Of a DNA stretch of 64,000 nucleotides, positions 54,611 through 63,934 are shown piece after piece. Source of the DNA: Evansella cellulosilytica DSM 2522 (GTDB lineage: Bacteria; Bacillota; Bacilli; Bacillales; Salisediminibacteriaceae); NCBI RefSeq assembly GCF_000177235.2, contig NC_014829.1, forward strand, positions 620,001-684,000, in the 5' to 3' direction. Below the pieces are notes generated by a model. The model ran no database searches, was not told where the DNA came from, and saw nothing but the letters and a program-made list of their open reading frames with translations. Numbering within the stretch: position 1 is the stretch's first letter; each line of letters opens with the position of its first letter. Made by a program: the position numbers and the translations under genes.

Positions 54611-55561
54611 TTAATCCTTTATGAAAACTTCTAATTGAAACGTAAGTGATGACAAGCTATCAAATATTTTTCGAGCTTCTTCACTCTCTTCGTTTAATGG
54701 TTTTCCATTCAAGAGTGGTGTTTTATTGTAAACTTTTCGGATACTTATAGGCAAACCAATCCCTTGTTCTTTTGTAATAATAATCTTGTGTGGAGCGTAT
54801 AAAATCGTATGAATCAAACGTCTTGCTTTACTAGAAGGAGACTCTTTTAGCATCTCTATAACAGCTGAGTCAGTCAGTGTAGGGAATAGCTTTTTATCGT
54901 TTTGAGCAGTTGCATTCCAGTGACACTTAATTGCTTCTGCAAGTAATCTATCAACAGCAACCATAATCGGATCGAGAAAAACTTGATGGTCGCGTTTTAT
55001 TAGTTTCAATAAGTAAATACCTGTTTCTTCATCTGTAGCAATTCCTTTTGATGTACAAGATAATTGAGGTAACAAGTGCTTTGGAAGAAAATCAATTTTT
55101 CCCATCATGTATGTATCTCTGAGAAAACTGTCTAGGTGGTCAATGCCTAAAATATACTCATTACCATTCAAGGGAGAAGTGTGTCTAAGAAATTGAATAA
55201 CTTCGCTCGGACAAATGTTAACTTTATGTAAAATGTCGCTAATTTCTTTTTCTTTAATCATTTGTTCTGTGAGGTGGTGGTGATTGAAGCCTAATGTTTT
55301 TTCTACTGAATGTGAAAATGGTAGGTGACCAACATCATGAAGAATGGCAGCAATTCTTAATATATTGTCGTTTGGAAAGAAATATGAAGCTAATTTCCAA
55401 ACGCCAATTGTATGTTCGTATCTAGAATGAACTACTGATGATAAGAGTGCGCCTGCTCCAAAGTGTGCTAAGTGCTTGAGCCGTCTTACTGGAGTGCTTA
55501 GTAATAGCTCTTTTTCCCACTCATAGGGCTCTATTGTTGGATATAAAGGTTCGGTTATCAT
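54611..55561 (-). CDS. HD-domain phosphohydrolase (YwfO/dGTPase-like)
   Basis: A 316-residue HD-superfamily protein. The metal ligands appear in SRYEHTIGVW (His), AAILHDVGHLPFSHSVE (His-Asp) and LGIDHLDSFLRD (Asp). Related Bacillus YwfO proteins hydrolyse (d)NTPs; here the substrate is not known. A GGAGG site precedes the ATG. It stands alone between DoxX copy 1 and metE. Confidence 0.85.
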   Translation of the reverse strand: MITEPLYPTIEPYEWEKELLLSTPVRRLKHLAHFGAGALLSSVVHSRYEHTIGVWKLASYFFPNDNILRIAAILHDVGHLPFSHSVEKTLGFNHHHLTEQMIKEKEISDILHKVNICPSEVIQFLRHTSPLNGNEYILGIDHLDSFLRDTYMMGKIDFLPKHLLPQLSCTSKGIATDEETGIYLLKLIKRDHQVFLDPIMVAVDRLLAEAIKCHWNATAQNDKKLFPTLTDSAVIEMLKESPSSKARRLIHTILYAPHKIIITKEQGIGLPISIRKVYNKTPLLNGKPLNEESEEARKIFDSLSSLTFQLEVFIKD

Positions 55562-55733
55562 ATTTCAAAAAACCTCCTAAATAAAAAATATTGCAATCTC
55601 TAGTACTAAAGATAACGCTAGAGACTGCAATCATGGAAATTATTATCATACTCTTTTAGAGGAAGTTGTCAATACTCTTAGCCTATTAATTCTCTAAAAT
55701 AGTATAATTAATTGTCATTTAGTAGATTTTGTT

Positions 55734-58028
55734 TCATTGAACTGGATATGATTGAAGCTTGCGAAGCTTATGTGTAGCCTTAACCATATTTTTAAGAGAA
55801 GCTATTGTCTCCTCTTCATTTCGTGTCTTCAATCCACAGTCGGGATTGACCCAAAATTGTTCTTTAGGTATGACTTGTATACTATCTTTTAATATTGTAT
55901 CTATTTCTTCGACACTAGGGATGCGTGGACTATGAATATCATACACCCCTAGTCCGATACCTAAATCATATGGATCTTGTTTAAGCGACTCGATTAGTTC
56001 GCCATGACTTCTAGAAGTCTCAATAGAAATAACATCAGCATCAAGTGCACGAATCGGTTCAATAAAGTCATTAAATTCACAATAGCACATATGCGTATGA
56101 ATCTGAGTCGTATTTTTAACTCTTGATGTTGCTAGTTTAAATGCGTTTATTGCCCAAGCTAAATATGCATCTCTATTCTCGATACGTAGTGGCAAGCCTT
56201 CACGTAATGCAGGTTCATCAACTTGAATAATTTTAATTCCAGCATCCTCTAAAGCGGTAATTTCTTTTCTTAGTGCTAATGCAATTTGATTCGCTACTTG
56301 TTCATGTGAAATATCATCACGAACGAAGGACCAATTTAGAATAGTCACAGGTCCTGTTAGCATTCCTTTTACAGGTTTAGAAGTTAATTTTTGTGCTTGC
56401 ACAACTTCTTTTACAGTCATTGGAGAAGTCCACTCAATGTCACCGTATATCACTGGTGGTTTTACACAGCGGGAACCGTATGAGACAACCCATGCTTTTT
56501 CAGTAAATGCAAAGCCACTTAATTTTTCTCCAAAGTATTCAACCATATCTGTACGTTCAAATTCTCCGTGCACTAAAACATCCAGTCCAATATCCTCTTG
56601 AAGGGAGATCCAACGTGCCGTCTCTTTTTCTAGAAAATCTCTATAAGTATCATCACTAATTTCTTGCTGTCTCCATGCCTTACGTGTTTCTTTTACTATT
56701 TTAGATTGAGGGAAGCTGCCGATAGTCGTTGTTGGATAATCGGGTAATTGCAGTACTTCTTTTTGTAAAGATTGTCGTTCTTTAAAAGCCATTGGTCTTG
56801 AAAAATGATTTTGCTCGAGTAAAGAAAGTTCTTCTCTCACTTTTTCATTTTTTCTCATTTTATGCTGACTTAATGTTTCAATAGCTTTCATACTGTCAGA
56901 TACGCGCTTGTTCCCGTACCAAGCATCATCTCGCACATAGGAAGTTACACTTGTTATTTCAACTATTTTTTCATCAGCAAAAGCTAATGCGTTTATTAGT
57001 GTTGACTCAAGCTTCGTTTCTGATTTTGTAGTCACAGGAACATGCTGTAAGCTACATGACGATTGGATCCATGCTTTAGTAGCACCGCTGATGGATAATA
57101 CAGCATGAACATCTGTTGCTTTTTCTGCTAAATTAGCACGCCAAATGTCTCGCCCATTAATCACCCCAATTCCTAACACTTTATCCTTTGGAAAACCATA
57201 CTGGCGAATGGAGGATGTATTTTGCTCTTTACCGTGTACAAAGTCTAATCCAATTCCTGCGACAGGGATGTCACAAATGTCCTCATATGCTGATAAACCT
57301 TCAAAGTATGTTTGCAGCATAATTTTAGCTGATGGTACACTTTCGACTAATTGTCTGTATATTTGTTGAACGAGTTTAATATCGTCCTTATCTAGAGATA
57401 GTACTAATGAAGGTTCTTCGATTTGTATCCACTCTGCACCAGCGTCAACAAGCTCCTGCAACACTTTTACATACAATGGTAATAGTTTTAAGTAAAACGA
57501 TGCTTTCGTTTTTTCATCATATCCTTTAGATAATTGCACAAAAGTGTACGGACCAATGATAGTTGGTTTTGTAATAAGACCCAATTTTTCCTTTGCTTCT
57601 ATAAAATACTCTAAAATATAGTTTTCAGTTAATTGTAACGGTCTGTCTTCATATTCGGGTACAATGTAGTGATAGTTCGTGTTGAACCACTTTGTCATTT
57701 CACATGCGATAACATCACTTTTCCCACGTGCCATTGCATAATATGTTGAAAACTCGACCTTCCCACCTATCCAACTATAACGTTCAGGTATGATACCAAA
57801 CATTGTTGCATGATCTAGCATACGATCATATAGGGTGAAATCACCAACAGTGATAAAATCTAAACCTAATTCTTGCTGGCGCTTCAGATGATTTAAGCGA
57901 ATTGCTTCCATTTTTGAGTTAAATTGCTCCTCTGTTATTTCTTTCTTCCAAAAGGCTTCTAAACATTTCTTCCATTCTCTGTTATCACCGATGTAAGGAT
58001 AACCATGTACTGTACTAATTAAATTCAT
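55734..58028 (-). CDS. metE: Cobalamin-independent methionine synthase
   Basis: A 764-residue MetE that moves a methyl group from 5-methyltetrahydropteroyl-triglutamate to homocysteine. Zinc ligands are in THMCYCEF and NPDCGLKTRN; QVDEPALREG is the C-terminal barrel motif and IQIEEPSLV the matching N-terminal one, showing the internal duplication of this family. ATG 58028 has GGGAGGG upstream; the frame extends to 58106 only by crossing the leader terminator. A cobalamin riboswitch controls it, which implies that a B12-dependent MetH or B12 uptake exists elsewhere. Confidence 0.96.
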   Translation of the reverse strand: MNLISTVHGYPYIGDNREWKKCLEAFWKKEITEEQFNSKMEAIRLNHLKRQQELGLDFITVGDFTLYDRMLDHATMFGIIPERYSWIGGKVEFSTYYAMARGKSDVIACEMTKWFNTNYHYIVPEYEDRPLQLTENYILEYFIEAKEKLGLITKPTIIGPYTFVQLSKGYDEKTKASFYLKLLPLYVKVLQELVDAGAEWIQIEEPSLVLSLDKDDIKLVQQIYRQLVESVPSAKIMLQTYFEGLSAYEDICDIPVAGIGLDFVHGKEQNTSSIRQYGFPKDKVLGIGVINGRDIWRANLAEKATDVHAVLSISGATKAWIQSSCSLQHVPVTTKSETKLESTLINALAFADEKIVEITSVTSYVRDDAWYGNKRVSDSMKAIETLSQHKMRKNEKVREELSLLEQNHFSRPMAFKERQSLQKEVLQLPDYPTTTIGSFPQSKIVKETRKAWRQQEISDDTYRDFLEKETARWISLQEDIGLDVLVHGEFERTDMVEYFGEKLSGFAFTEKAWVVSYGSRCVKPPVIYGDIEWTSPMTVKEVVQAQKLTSKPVKGMLTGPVTILNWSFVRDDISHEQVANQIALALRKEITALEDAGIKIIQVDEPALREGLPLRIENRDAYLAWAINAFKLATSRVKNTTQIHTHMCYCEFNDFIEPIRALDADVISIETSRSHGELIESLKQDPYDLGIGLGVYDIHSPRIPSVEEIDTILKDSIQVIPKEQFWVNPDCGLKTRNEEETIASLKNMVKATHKLRKLQSYPVQ

Positions 58029-58069
58029 TTCGGACCCTCCCATAAATGTTTTACATATCTCCAAATAAC

Positions 58070-58100
58070 AAAAAGGCCATCCCCGCGTTAGGAGATGGCT
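58070..58100 (-). terminator. Riboswitch-controlled terminator in the metE leader
   Basis: On the minus strand GCCATCTCC pairs with GGGGATGGC and is followed by TTTTT, about 45 bases before the metE start and about 120 bases after the riboswitch core. Confidence 0.85.
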
Positions 58101-58218
58101 TAACAATCAAGTTTGATAAGTAGAAAAAACATGCTAAATGAGCATCCTCATCACTCGTTTGTCGTACAAATTGAATGTCACCACCTATTTCCACGTAGGT
58201 ATTTGGTGTGTACTAGGA

Positions 58219-58392
58219 ATTGGCAGGTCTCCTGGCTTATCATCAATGCTTCTCACACCTTCCCATCATCAAAGACAGTGGTAACTGTGAGTTACTCCGA
58301 TTTACAGTTGCGGGACAGCGACGGAATTACACCGTTCTTCCCTTTTAAGCCAAACCGCAGTTTGGCACCAATTCTTACACGATATGTAATTG
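58219..58392 (-). promoter_or_regulatory. Cobalamin riboswitch (metE leader)
   Basis: On the minus strand the order is an extended -10 box TGTTATAGT (58407-58399), then GGGAAGAACGGTGTAATTCC, GCTGTCCCGCAACTGTAA, GAGTAAC, the ACCACTG box, GGGAAGG, and AAGCCAGGAGACCTGCC at the end. These are the conserved blocks of the AdoCbl riboswitch in the correct order. With cobalamin bound, the downstream terminator should form and shut off metE. Confidence 0.96.
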
Positions 58393-58571
58393 CTAATAAC
58401 TATAACATAAAAAAATTGGAAAGCATATACTATTGTTTGAAAACTCAGTTAAAGGCTGGTGTTAATATTCACAACAGGTGCAAGCGTCCTGAAGTGATAA
58501 TCAACAGCAAACTTTTACTTTAACTATAAATAAAGGAGAACTCAATTGGTTATTGAGTCCTCCTCATATCA

Positions 58572-59075
58572 TCATGCAATTTCCGTTGCTGTTTTATCAA
58601 GTTTTCCTCTGAAAATTACAGTGCGAAGGTAAGGGATAACCCAACGGTCTCCACCGAATTTACCTGCATTGTAGCCAGCTGCTAAGATGAAAATGGTAAT
58701 GAGAACCATCCAAGGATTAGTAGACACAGTACCTGCAAACATAAATGCGAAGTTCATAACGATACCAAAGAACGCTGCAGCTGTTGTTAATACACCTAAT
58801 ATTAATCCTAATCCTACAAGAAGCTCTCCCCAAGCGACCATAAAGCTAAATGTTCCTGCAAATGGAAGTGCAAAGTTCTCAATGAAGGCATGGTACGTTG
58901 GGTAAGTAGCTGCAACAGTTTCATTAGCAACAACACCGTTTAAATATCCACTAGCATCAAATCCCCCTGTCACTTTTCCCCATCCTGCTGTTAACCAAGA
59001 CCAACCTAAGTAAAGACGTAAAACTGTTAAAAGACCAGCTGCAATTTTGTTGTTTCGTAAGAAATCGATAAACAT
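58572..59075 (-). CDS. DoxX family membrane protein, copy 2
   Basis: A 167-residue near-copy of the protein at 53654 (160 identical residues), with the same four-helix layout. DNA identity extends over the coding region and about 240 bases upstream, then stops at 59314; at the 3' end it stops a few codons before the stop. The two copies are in the same orientation with the HD and metE genes between them, so this is a recent duplication rather than an old paralogue. Confidence 0.88.
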   Translation of the reverse strand: MFIDFLRNNKIAAGLLTVLRLYLGWSWLTAGWGKVTGGFDASGYLNGVVANETVAATYPTYHAFIENFALPFAGTFSFMVAWGELLVGLGLILGVLTTAAAFFGIVMNFAFMFAGTVSTNPWMVLITIFILAAGYNAGKFGGDRWVIPYLRTVIFRGKLDKTATEIA

Positions 59076-59193
59076 GAATAATTCCTCCCCTAAAGGTTTT
59101 TATTTTATTTTTCGAAGATCGTTTGTGATCTGTTCTTTTTAATAAGTTAATAATAATAGCTTTTGTTAAGGTGATTGACTTTGCGTCGCTCTT

Positions 59194-59314
59194 GTTAGTG
59201 ACCACTAACTATCTTCACTTGTAGTATATAACGGATAAAGGTGTGATGAACGTCACACTTATGAACGTTATGTTGCAAACTAGTGACGAAAATGTGAATG
59301 TGAGTATTTTCACA
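59194..59314 (-). promoter_or_regulatory. Regulatory region of DoxX copy 2
   Basis: The palindrome GTTAGTGACCACTAAC (59194-59209) and two TGTGA-N6-TCACA boxes (59242-59257 and 59299-59314) are kept at the same spacings as in copy 1. In the distal box only the six-base spacer has changed, while both half sites are untouched. Confidence 0.7.
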
Positions 59315-59444
59315 AAAACTCTATCATTTATTAAATATGATCATTTTTTTCAAAGACTTCCAAACAATATTAGTTTAAAATAAAGCTACTAATTGGAGTG
59401 GCTAATAAGGTTTGTAAATACACGAGCTAATGGTGGTGAGTCTA

Positions 59445-60299
59445 TTGAAAAAATTATATAGGAGAAAGTATATGTATCTATTATTACTGTTAATGGCAAT
59501 TATTTATTTTTTCTATTACGAAAATAATGCCCTGACTTTGACAGATTACACAATTCAATCACATAAAATACCTGCTAGCTTTGAAGACTTTAAAATTGTT
59601 CAGCTTTCAGATTTGCATGGGAAAAAGTTTGGAGATGACCAAAATAGATTAATGGAGGTAGTGAAAGAGGAAAGGCCAGATATCATCGTATTTACTGGCG
59701 ATTTAATAGATTCCAGAAGAGGTGGCGAAGAGAATAGTTTACTTTTAATGGAACGTTTAATTGAAGTTGCACCAGTTTATTATGTGACTGGTAATCATGA
59801 ATGGCGTTCTGGAATCTATGATTCTCTAGAGAGTAAACTACTTCAATTAGGGGTCGTAGTTCTTAGAAATCGTTCTGAAGAAATTCGTATTGATAACGAC
59901 TCTATAATGATTGCAGGTATTGACGATCCACAACAGGATACAACGGGTCGCTCCGACTATGATGTAGTGAACGAGTTTATGAACGACGCAATCACTAATG
60001 AAACGGAGGAAGATTATTTCCATATTTTACTTTCTCATCGACCAGAATTGTTTCCAGTATACTCGAAGTTCCATATGGATTTGATCTTTTCAGGACATGC
60101 TCATGGTGGTCAGTTTAGGCTGCCTTTCGTTGGAGGAGTATTAGCACCGAATCAAGGTTTATTTCCGAAGTACGCATCAGGGAAGCAAACCCAAGAAGTT
60201 TCTACAATGATTGTAAATAGAGGACTTGGGAATAGTTTGTTTCCAGTAAGGTTATTTAATCGACCGGAAATTGTAGTGGTTACGTTGGAAGTGGATTAA
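59445..60299 (+). CDS. Membrane-anchored metallophosphoesterase (YkuE-like)
   Basis: A 284-residue calcineurin-like phosphoesterase with an N-terminal membrane helix (KYMYLLLLLMAIIYFFYY) after a basic start (KKLYRRK). Motifs are LSDLHGKKFG, FTGDLID, TGNHEW, LLSHRPE and FSGHAHGGQFRLP, the complete two-metal set. YkuE relatives act on UDP-linked lipids or the wall. The TTG at 59445, with GGTGGTGAG upstream, is preferred over ATG 59430, which overlaps that site. The domain faces outside. Confidence 0.9.
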   Translation: MKKLYRRKYMYLLLLLMAIIYFFYYENNALTLTDYTIQSHKIPASFEDFKIVQLSDLHGKKFGDDQNRLMEVVKEERPDIIVFTGDLIDSRRGGEENSLLLMERLIEVAPVYYVTGNHEWRSGIYDSLESKLLQLGVVVLRNRSEEIRIDNDSIMIAGIDDPQQDTTGRSDYDVVNEFMNDAITNETEEDYFHILLSHRPELFPVYSKFHMDLIFSGHAHGGQFRLPFVGGVLAPNQGLFPKYASGKQTQEVSTMIVNRGLGNSLFPVRLFNRPEIVVVTLEVD

Positions 60300-60502
60300 T
60301 TAATACCTTTGTACTATTACAATGATTAATAAGTTGTTTTAATGGGTCGATTGTAATGATGAGAGAATATAGAAACGATTCGAAAGTATCAGGAAATTTT
60401 TGGTTTATAGACAGAAATTTATTGTATAATTTTTTTGGGCCGCTTTTTTCGTGCGGTAAAAAAAAATATCATTCCGAATTTCGAAAGGTAGGTAAAGTAC
60501 AA

Positions 60503-60979
60503 TTGAACAACGAAATGCAAACGCATAATCAGCAAGGTTTTACTTCTGAGCACCATGAGCAAGGAAATCAAAAGAAACATTCAGTATTAGGAATAATTTC
60601 TTTCATTATCTTTGGTGTCATGTTTTTATTAGCTATAGTAGCAGTTATCCTTGTACAATCTTCAATTAACGATTACTATACGATTGCGGATAATACACCT
60701 TATACATTCGATGAGTTAACAGAAATGATGACTCTCGAAACGGCAGCACCTGAGTATGCTGATTTAATGGATCGTGCTGACATCAGGTTAGGAATTGCTA
60801 TTATGCTAGCATTTGGAATTGCAGTTGGTCATGTGATTGGAGTCGTTCTAGGAATTATAGGTGTAGCAACGGCAAAAGGAAAGAAGCTATTTGCTACTCT
60901 TGGATTAATACTTAATATCGTTTCACCAATTGTTTTCTTCTTTATCGGTCTTACGCTAATAATGGTTCCATTTATATAA
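60503..60979 (+). CDS. DUF4190-type membrane protein
   Basis: About 158 residues: a polar N-terminus (NNEMQTHNQQGFTSEHHEQG), one membrane helix (LGIISFIIFGVMFLLAIVAVIL), an external acidic loop, then two more helices (HVIGVVLGIIGVATAKGKK; LFATLGLILNIVSPIVFFFIGLTLIM). It resembles DUF4190 proteins without known role. The TTG at 60503 with GGTAGG upstream is preferred; the frame upstream to 60356 crosses a hairpin (GCCGC/GCGGT at about 60439-60460) and looks non-coding. Confidence 0.6.
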   Translation: MNNEMQTHNQQGFTSEHHEQGNQKKHSVLGIISFIIFGVMFLLAIVAVILVQSSINDYYTIADNTPYTFDELTEMMTLETAAPEYADLMDRADIRLGIAIMLAFGIAVGHVIGVVLGIIGVATAKGKKLFATLGLILNIVSPIVFFFIGLTLIMVPFI

Positions 60980-61000
60980 TAGAAAACAGTGTTAAACATA

Positions 61001-61040
61001 AAAGCCAGCAAAAAGGTTTCTACCTCTTTTGCTGGCTTTT
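61001..61040. terminator. Bidirectional terminator
   Basis: AAAGCCAGCAAAA pairs with TTTTGCTGGCTTT, with a T-run to the right. It ends the DUF4190-like transcript. Confidence 0.88.
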
Positions 61041-61228
61041 GTGAAACGTACGCTAATTTATATCGTATATATTATTATAGTAGAGATGAATTTTTTTCAA
61101 ATGCTTTGTTAAGTTATGTCTTGGATTTCCACAAAAGGTTATTTTCTTAAGTTTGCTACAAATCAATACCTGTATTACCATTCAAAAATTATTTACTAAA
61201 TTAAACGAAGTAGAGAGAGTGATGACTG

Positions 61229-62848
61229 ATGAAGGTAAAAAGTAAGGTTCGGCGTATGGCTATAGTTTTAAAGATGGCTTTCGTCATTTTTTTACAGGTG
61301 TATTGGTACAAGCTTAGAAAAAAACCTGAGTCTGACTGGGAACTGTTATGGATAAAAATTGGGAAACGATTTCGGAACACATTGTTTGAGCTAGAGGGGT
61401 TACTTATTAAAATTGGCCAATTATTAAGTATTAGGGCAGACCTATTGCCTCATGGATTTATCAATCAAATTCAAGATCTAACAGACCATGTTCCGCCATC
61501 GGAGTGGGGCGAAATTAAGGAGATACTTGAGAGGGAATGGGGCACTTCTATAGAGGAACATTTTTTATCTATTGAGGAAAAGGCTGTTGCTTCAGCTTCG
61601 ATAGGCGAAGTGTATAAAGCGGTGTTAAAAAGTGGTGAGGAGGTAGCCATTAAAGTTCAGCGTCCTGACATCCAATCTATTATTAAAACAGACTTCCGTA
61701 CTTTAAGAGTGATTATATGGTTTGCTGACCACCTAGTACCTTTACCAAAAGGCTTTATCAATTTTAAAGTTTTGTTTAAAGAGTTAAAAGAGGTCATTGA
61801 GCGGGAACTTGATTTTTCTCAGGAGAAAAATGTTTTGCTTTCTTTTAAAGAACGATTTAAAGAGAATGAATCTGTTATTATTCCAGGCGTCTATGATGAA
61901 CTGAGCACTTCTAGTGTACTAGTAATGGACTGGCTCGACGGAATAAAGGTTACGGATAAGGTAAGGTTAAACGAGCTTGGGATAAACCGTGGTGATCTTG
62001 TAGAGGGTATAATGAAAGTCTTTCTGCCACAATGGCTAGAACCCGGAGTCTTCCACGCAGACCCTCATTCAGGAAATATGCTCGTATCAAGGGAAGGAAA
62101 AATTATATTATTAGATTTCGGTATGGTAGGGGAAATATCAAACAGTGACGCTATTTATTTTCAAAAGTTAATTGAAGGGTTACTTTCAAAGAATTATGTG
62201 AAAGCAGTAGATAGTCTCGTCCATTTAGGTTTTTTACTTCCAGAGGCTGACCCGAGAATTATGGAAAAACTTTTGGCTGAGATGATGACAATTCAACCAA
62301 ATCAGCTAAAAAATATGGATCTTGTTGCAATGAAGCTAGAAATGAATGACATGATTCAAGCACTGCCCATCCAAGTGCCGACACGTTTTGTATTTCTTGG
62401 ACGCTCCTTCGTAACGATAGAAGGTGTATTGAGAGGATTAGCAACAGATGAAGAACTAATGGCTTTATTTAAGCCAATATTTATGAATTGGTTAAAACAA
62501 AAAGGAAATAATAAATGGTCCTTTATATCATACTGGTTACAATCACAGCCTGTGTTTAAATTCTTCTACTCTATAGCAGAATTTTTAAAGCTCCCAAAAA
62601 CGTTGGAGGAACTAAAAGAAACCGAACAAAGAAGAGAATTTCAATTTACATTATATGAAAATAGCAAACAACGACTTTTCTATTTATCAGCTAGCAGTGC
62701 TATTGGTATATTGGTAGGAATATACACAGAGCATGACTTCATCATGCAGCTATGTATTGGGGTTACTGCATTGTCATCTTTTGGATATTTAGTGTTTAGC
62801 TATAAGCTGCGGAAATGGATGAAGTTTATGCATGAAAAAAGAAGGTGA
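61229..62848 (+). CDS. ABC1/UbiB family atypical kinase
   Basis: A 539-residue UbiB/ADCK-type protein. The family KxGQ motif is in LLIKIGQLLSIRADLLP, the Ala-rich loop in ASASIGEVYKA, the ATP lysine in VAIKVQRP, and the catalytic part in FHADPHSGNMLV and LLDFGMVGE. Two C-terminal membrane helices end it. Homologues help ubiquinone or isoprenoid-lipid metabolism; in a menaquinone-using Bacillus the role is unclear. Monocistronic; a GAGAGAGTG region precedes the ATG. Confidence 0.92.
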   Translation: MKVKSKVRRMAIVLKMAFVIFLQVYWYKLRKKPESDWELLWIKIGKRFRNTLFELEGLLIKIGQLLSIRADLLPHGFINQIQDLTDHVPPSEWGEIKEILEREWGTSIEEHFLSIEEKAVASASIGEVYKAVLKSGEEVAIKVQRPDIQSIIKTDFRTLRVIIWFADHLVPLPKGFINFKVLFKELKEVIERELDFSQEKNVLLSFKERFKENESVIIPGVYDELSTSSVLVMDWLDGIKVTDKVRLNELGINRGDLVEGIMKVFLPQWLEPGVFHADPHSGNMLVSREGKIILLDFGMVGEISNSDAIYFQKLIEGLLSKNYVKAVDSLVHLGFLLPEADPRIMEKLLAEMMTIQPNQLKNMDLVAMKLEMNDMIQALPIQVPTRFVFLGRSFVTIEGVLRGLATDEELMALFKPIFMNWLKQKGNNKWSFISYWLQSQPVFKFFYSIAEFLKLPKTLEELKETEQRREFQFTLYENSKQRLFYLSASSAIGILVGIYTEHDFIMQLCIGVTALSSFGYLVFSYKLRKWMKFMHEKRR

Positions 62849-62856
62849 AAAAAAGT

Positions 62857-62886
62857 ATGGACAGGGAAGTATTGCGCTCTGTCCAT
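62857..62886. terminator. Terminator between convergent genes
   Basis: ATGGACAG and CTGTCCAT form an 8-bp stem with a 14-base loop. On the minus strand a seven-T run follows, which suits the LLM gene; for the plus strand the T content is lower. Confidence 0.6.
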
Positions 62887-62947
62887 TTATATCTGTAATG
62901 ATATATCACTTGTAGAGAAAAAGAAGAGAATGTGTTTAGTTTAAAAA

Positions 62948-63934
62948 TTACAAAAGTTCATTTGCAATTAATTCGTAGGACTTCAGTTTGTCTTCAAGGG
63001 AATGTGTAATCGTGACGATCATGATTTCGTCGGCTTGGTACATTTTTTTGATGTCTCGGAGCTTCTCTGCTACTTCTTTTCGATTCCCAATCACCATGTT
63101 TGCTTGCATTTTCTTTACCGTATCTTTTTCCTCTAAGCTCAACGATATTTTAGTAGCTTTTTCAATAGAAGGAACTCCTTCCTGTCCTTCCCCACGCGCT
63201 TTTTGAATAGACCAAATAAGACTACTAGATGCTTGCTCAAATGCTTTTTCAGTTGTTTCAGCACAAATAGCTGAAATGGTAAGGATGGTGTATGGTTTTT
63301 CGTTATGTTTTTGAATATTAAACGTTTGAATGTATTCGTTAATAATGCCCCTGCCATCATTATCAGTCATAAATTGACCAAATGCATATGGTAATCCTTG
63401 TTTTGCAGCGAGCTGGGCACTTTTTTTGCTCGTTCCTAAAAGCCATACATGAGGGGCTATATCAGGGATAGGAGCGGCAACCGGTTTATTTTCTTCTGAA
63501 AAGACGTTATAAACATAATGTAGGAGAGCCTCTAACGATTTTGGCATATCGTAAACTTGTTGAAGAAAGTTAGTAGAAAGAGCATTCGTGACTTCTGCTG
63601 AACCACCTGGCGCACGGCCAATGCCAATGTCAATTCTTCCAGGGAATAAAGTTGCAAGCATATTGGAAATCTCAGCAACTTTATATGGTTTATAGTGAGG
63701 TAGTAAAATAGCGCCGGAGCCAATTCGAATGCTTTTTGTTTGTGCACCGATATAGCTAAGCATAATTTCAGGAGCAGAGCAGGCAAGTCCCCCTAAATCG
63801 TGGTGTTCGGCTATCCAATAGCGTGTATAGCCATACTTTTCAGCTGATTGTGCTACTGTTAATGATGCTTGTAACGCTTGGTGTACTGTTTGATTTGTAG
63901 AAATAGGTGATTGGTCTAAAATGCTAAGCTTCAT
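62948..63934 (-). CDS. Luciferase-like flavin-dependent monooxygenase (LLM class)
   Basis: A 328-residue bacterial-luciferase-like TIM-barrel protein using FMN. Family features: LSILDQSPIS at the start, YTRYWIAEHHDLGGLACSAPE, RIGSGAILLPHYKPYKVAE, FPGRIDIGIGRAPGG and the C-terminal GNRKEVAEKLRDI. It belongs to the group typified by B. subtilis YceB/YwcH-type proteins, whose substrates are mostly unknown. ATG 63934 is chosen; TTG 63937 directly before it is also possible behind GGGGAGAG. Confidence 0.9.
   Translation of the reverse strand: MKLSILDQSPISTNQTVHQALQASLTVAQSAEKYGYTRYWIAEHHDLGGLACSAPEIMLSYIGAQTKSIRIGSGAILLPHYKPYKVAEISNMLATLFPGRIDIGIGRAPGGSAEVTNALSTNFLQQVYDMPKSLEALLHYVYNVFSEENKPVAAPIPDIAPHVWLLGTSKKSAQLAAKQGLPYAFGQFMTDNDGRGIINEYIQTFNIQKHNEKPYTILTISAICAETTEKAFEQASSSLIWSIQKARGEGQEGVPSIEKATKISLSLEEKDTVKKMQANMVIGNRKEVAEKLRDIKKMYQADEIMIVTITHSLEDKLKSYELIANELL

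Noticed and set aside
60356-60502. 49-residue N-terminal extension of the DUF4190-like protein
   Set aside because: It crosses a GC-rich hairpin and has no protein-like pattern; TTG 60503 has a ribosome site.
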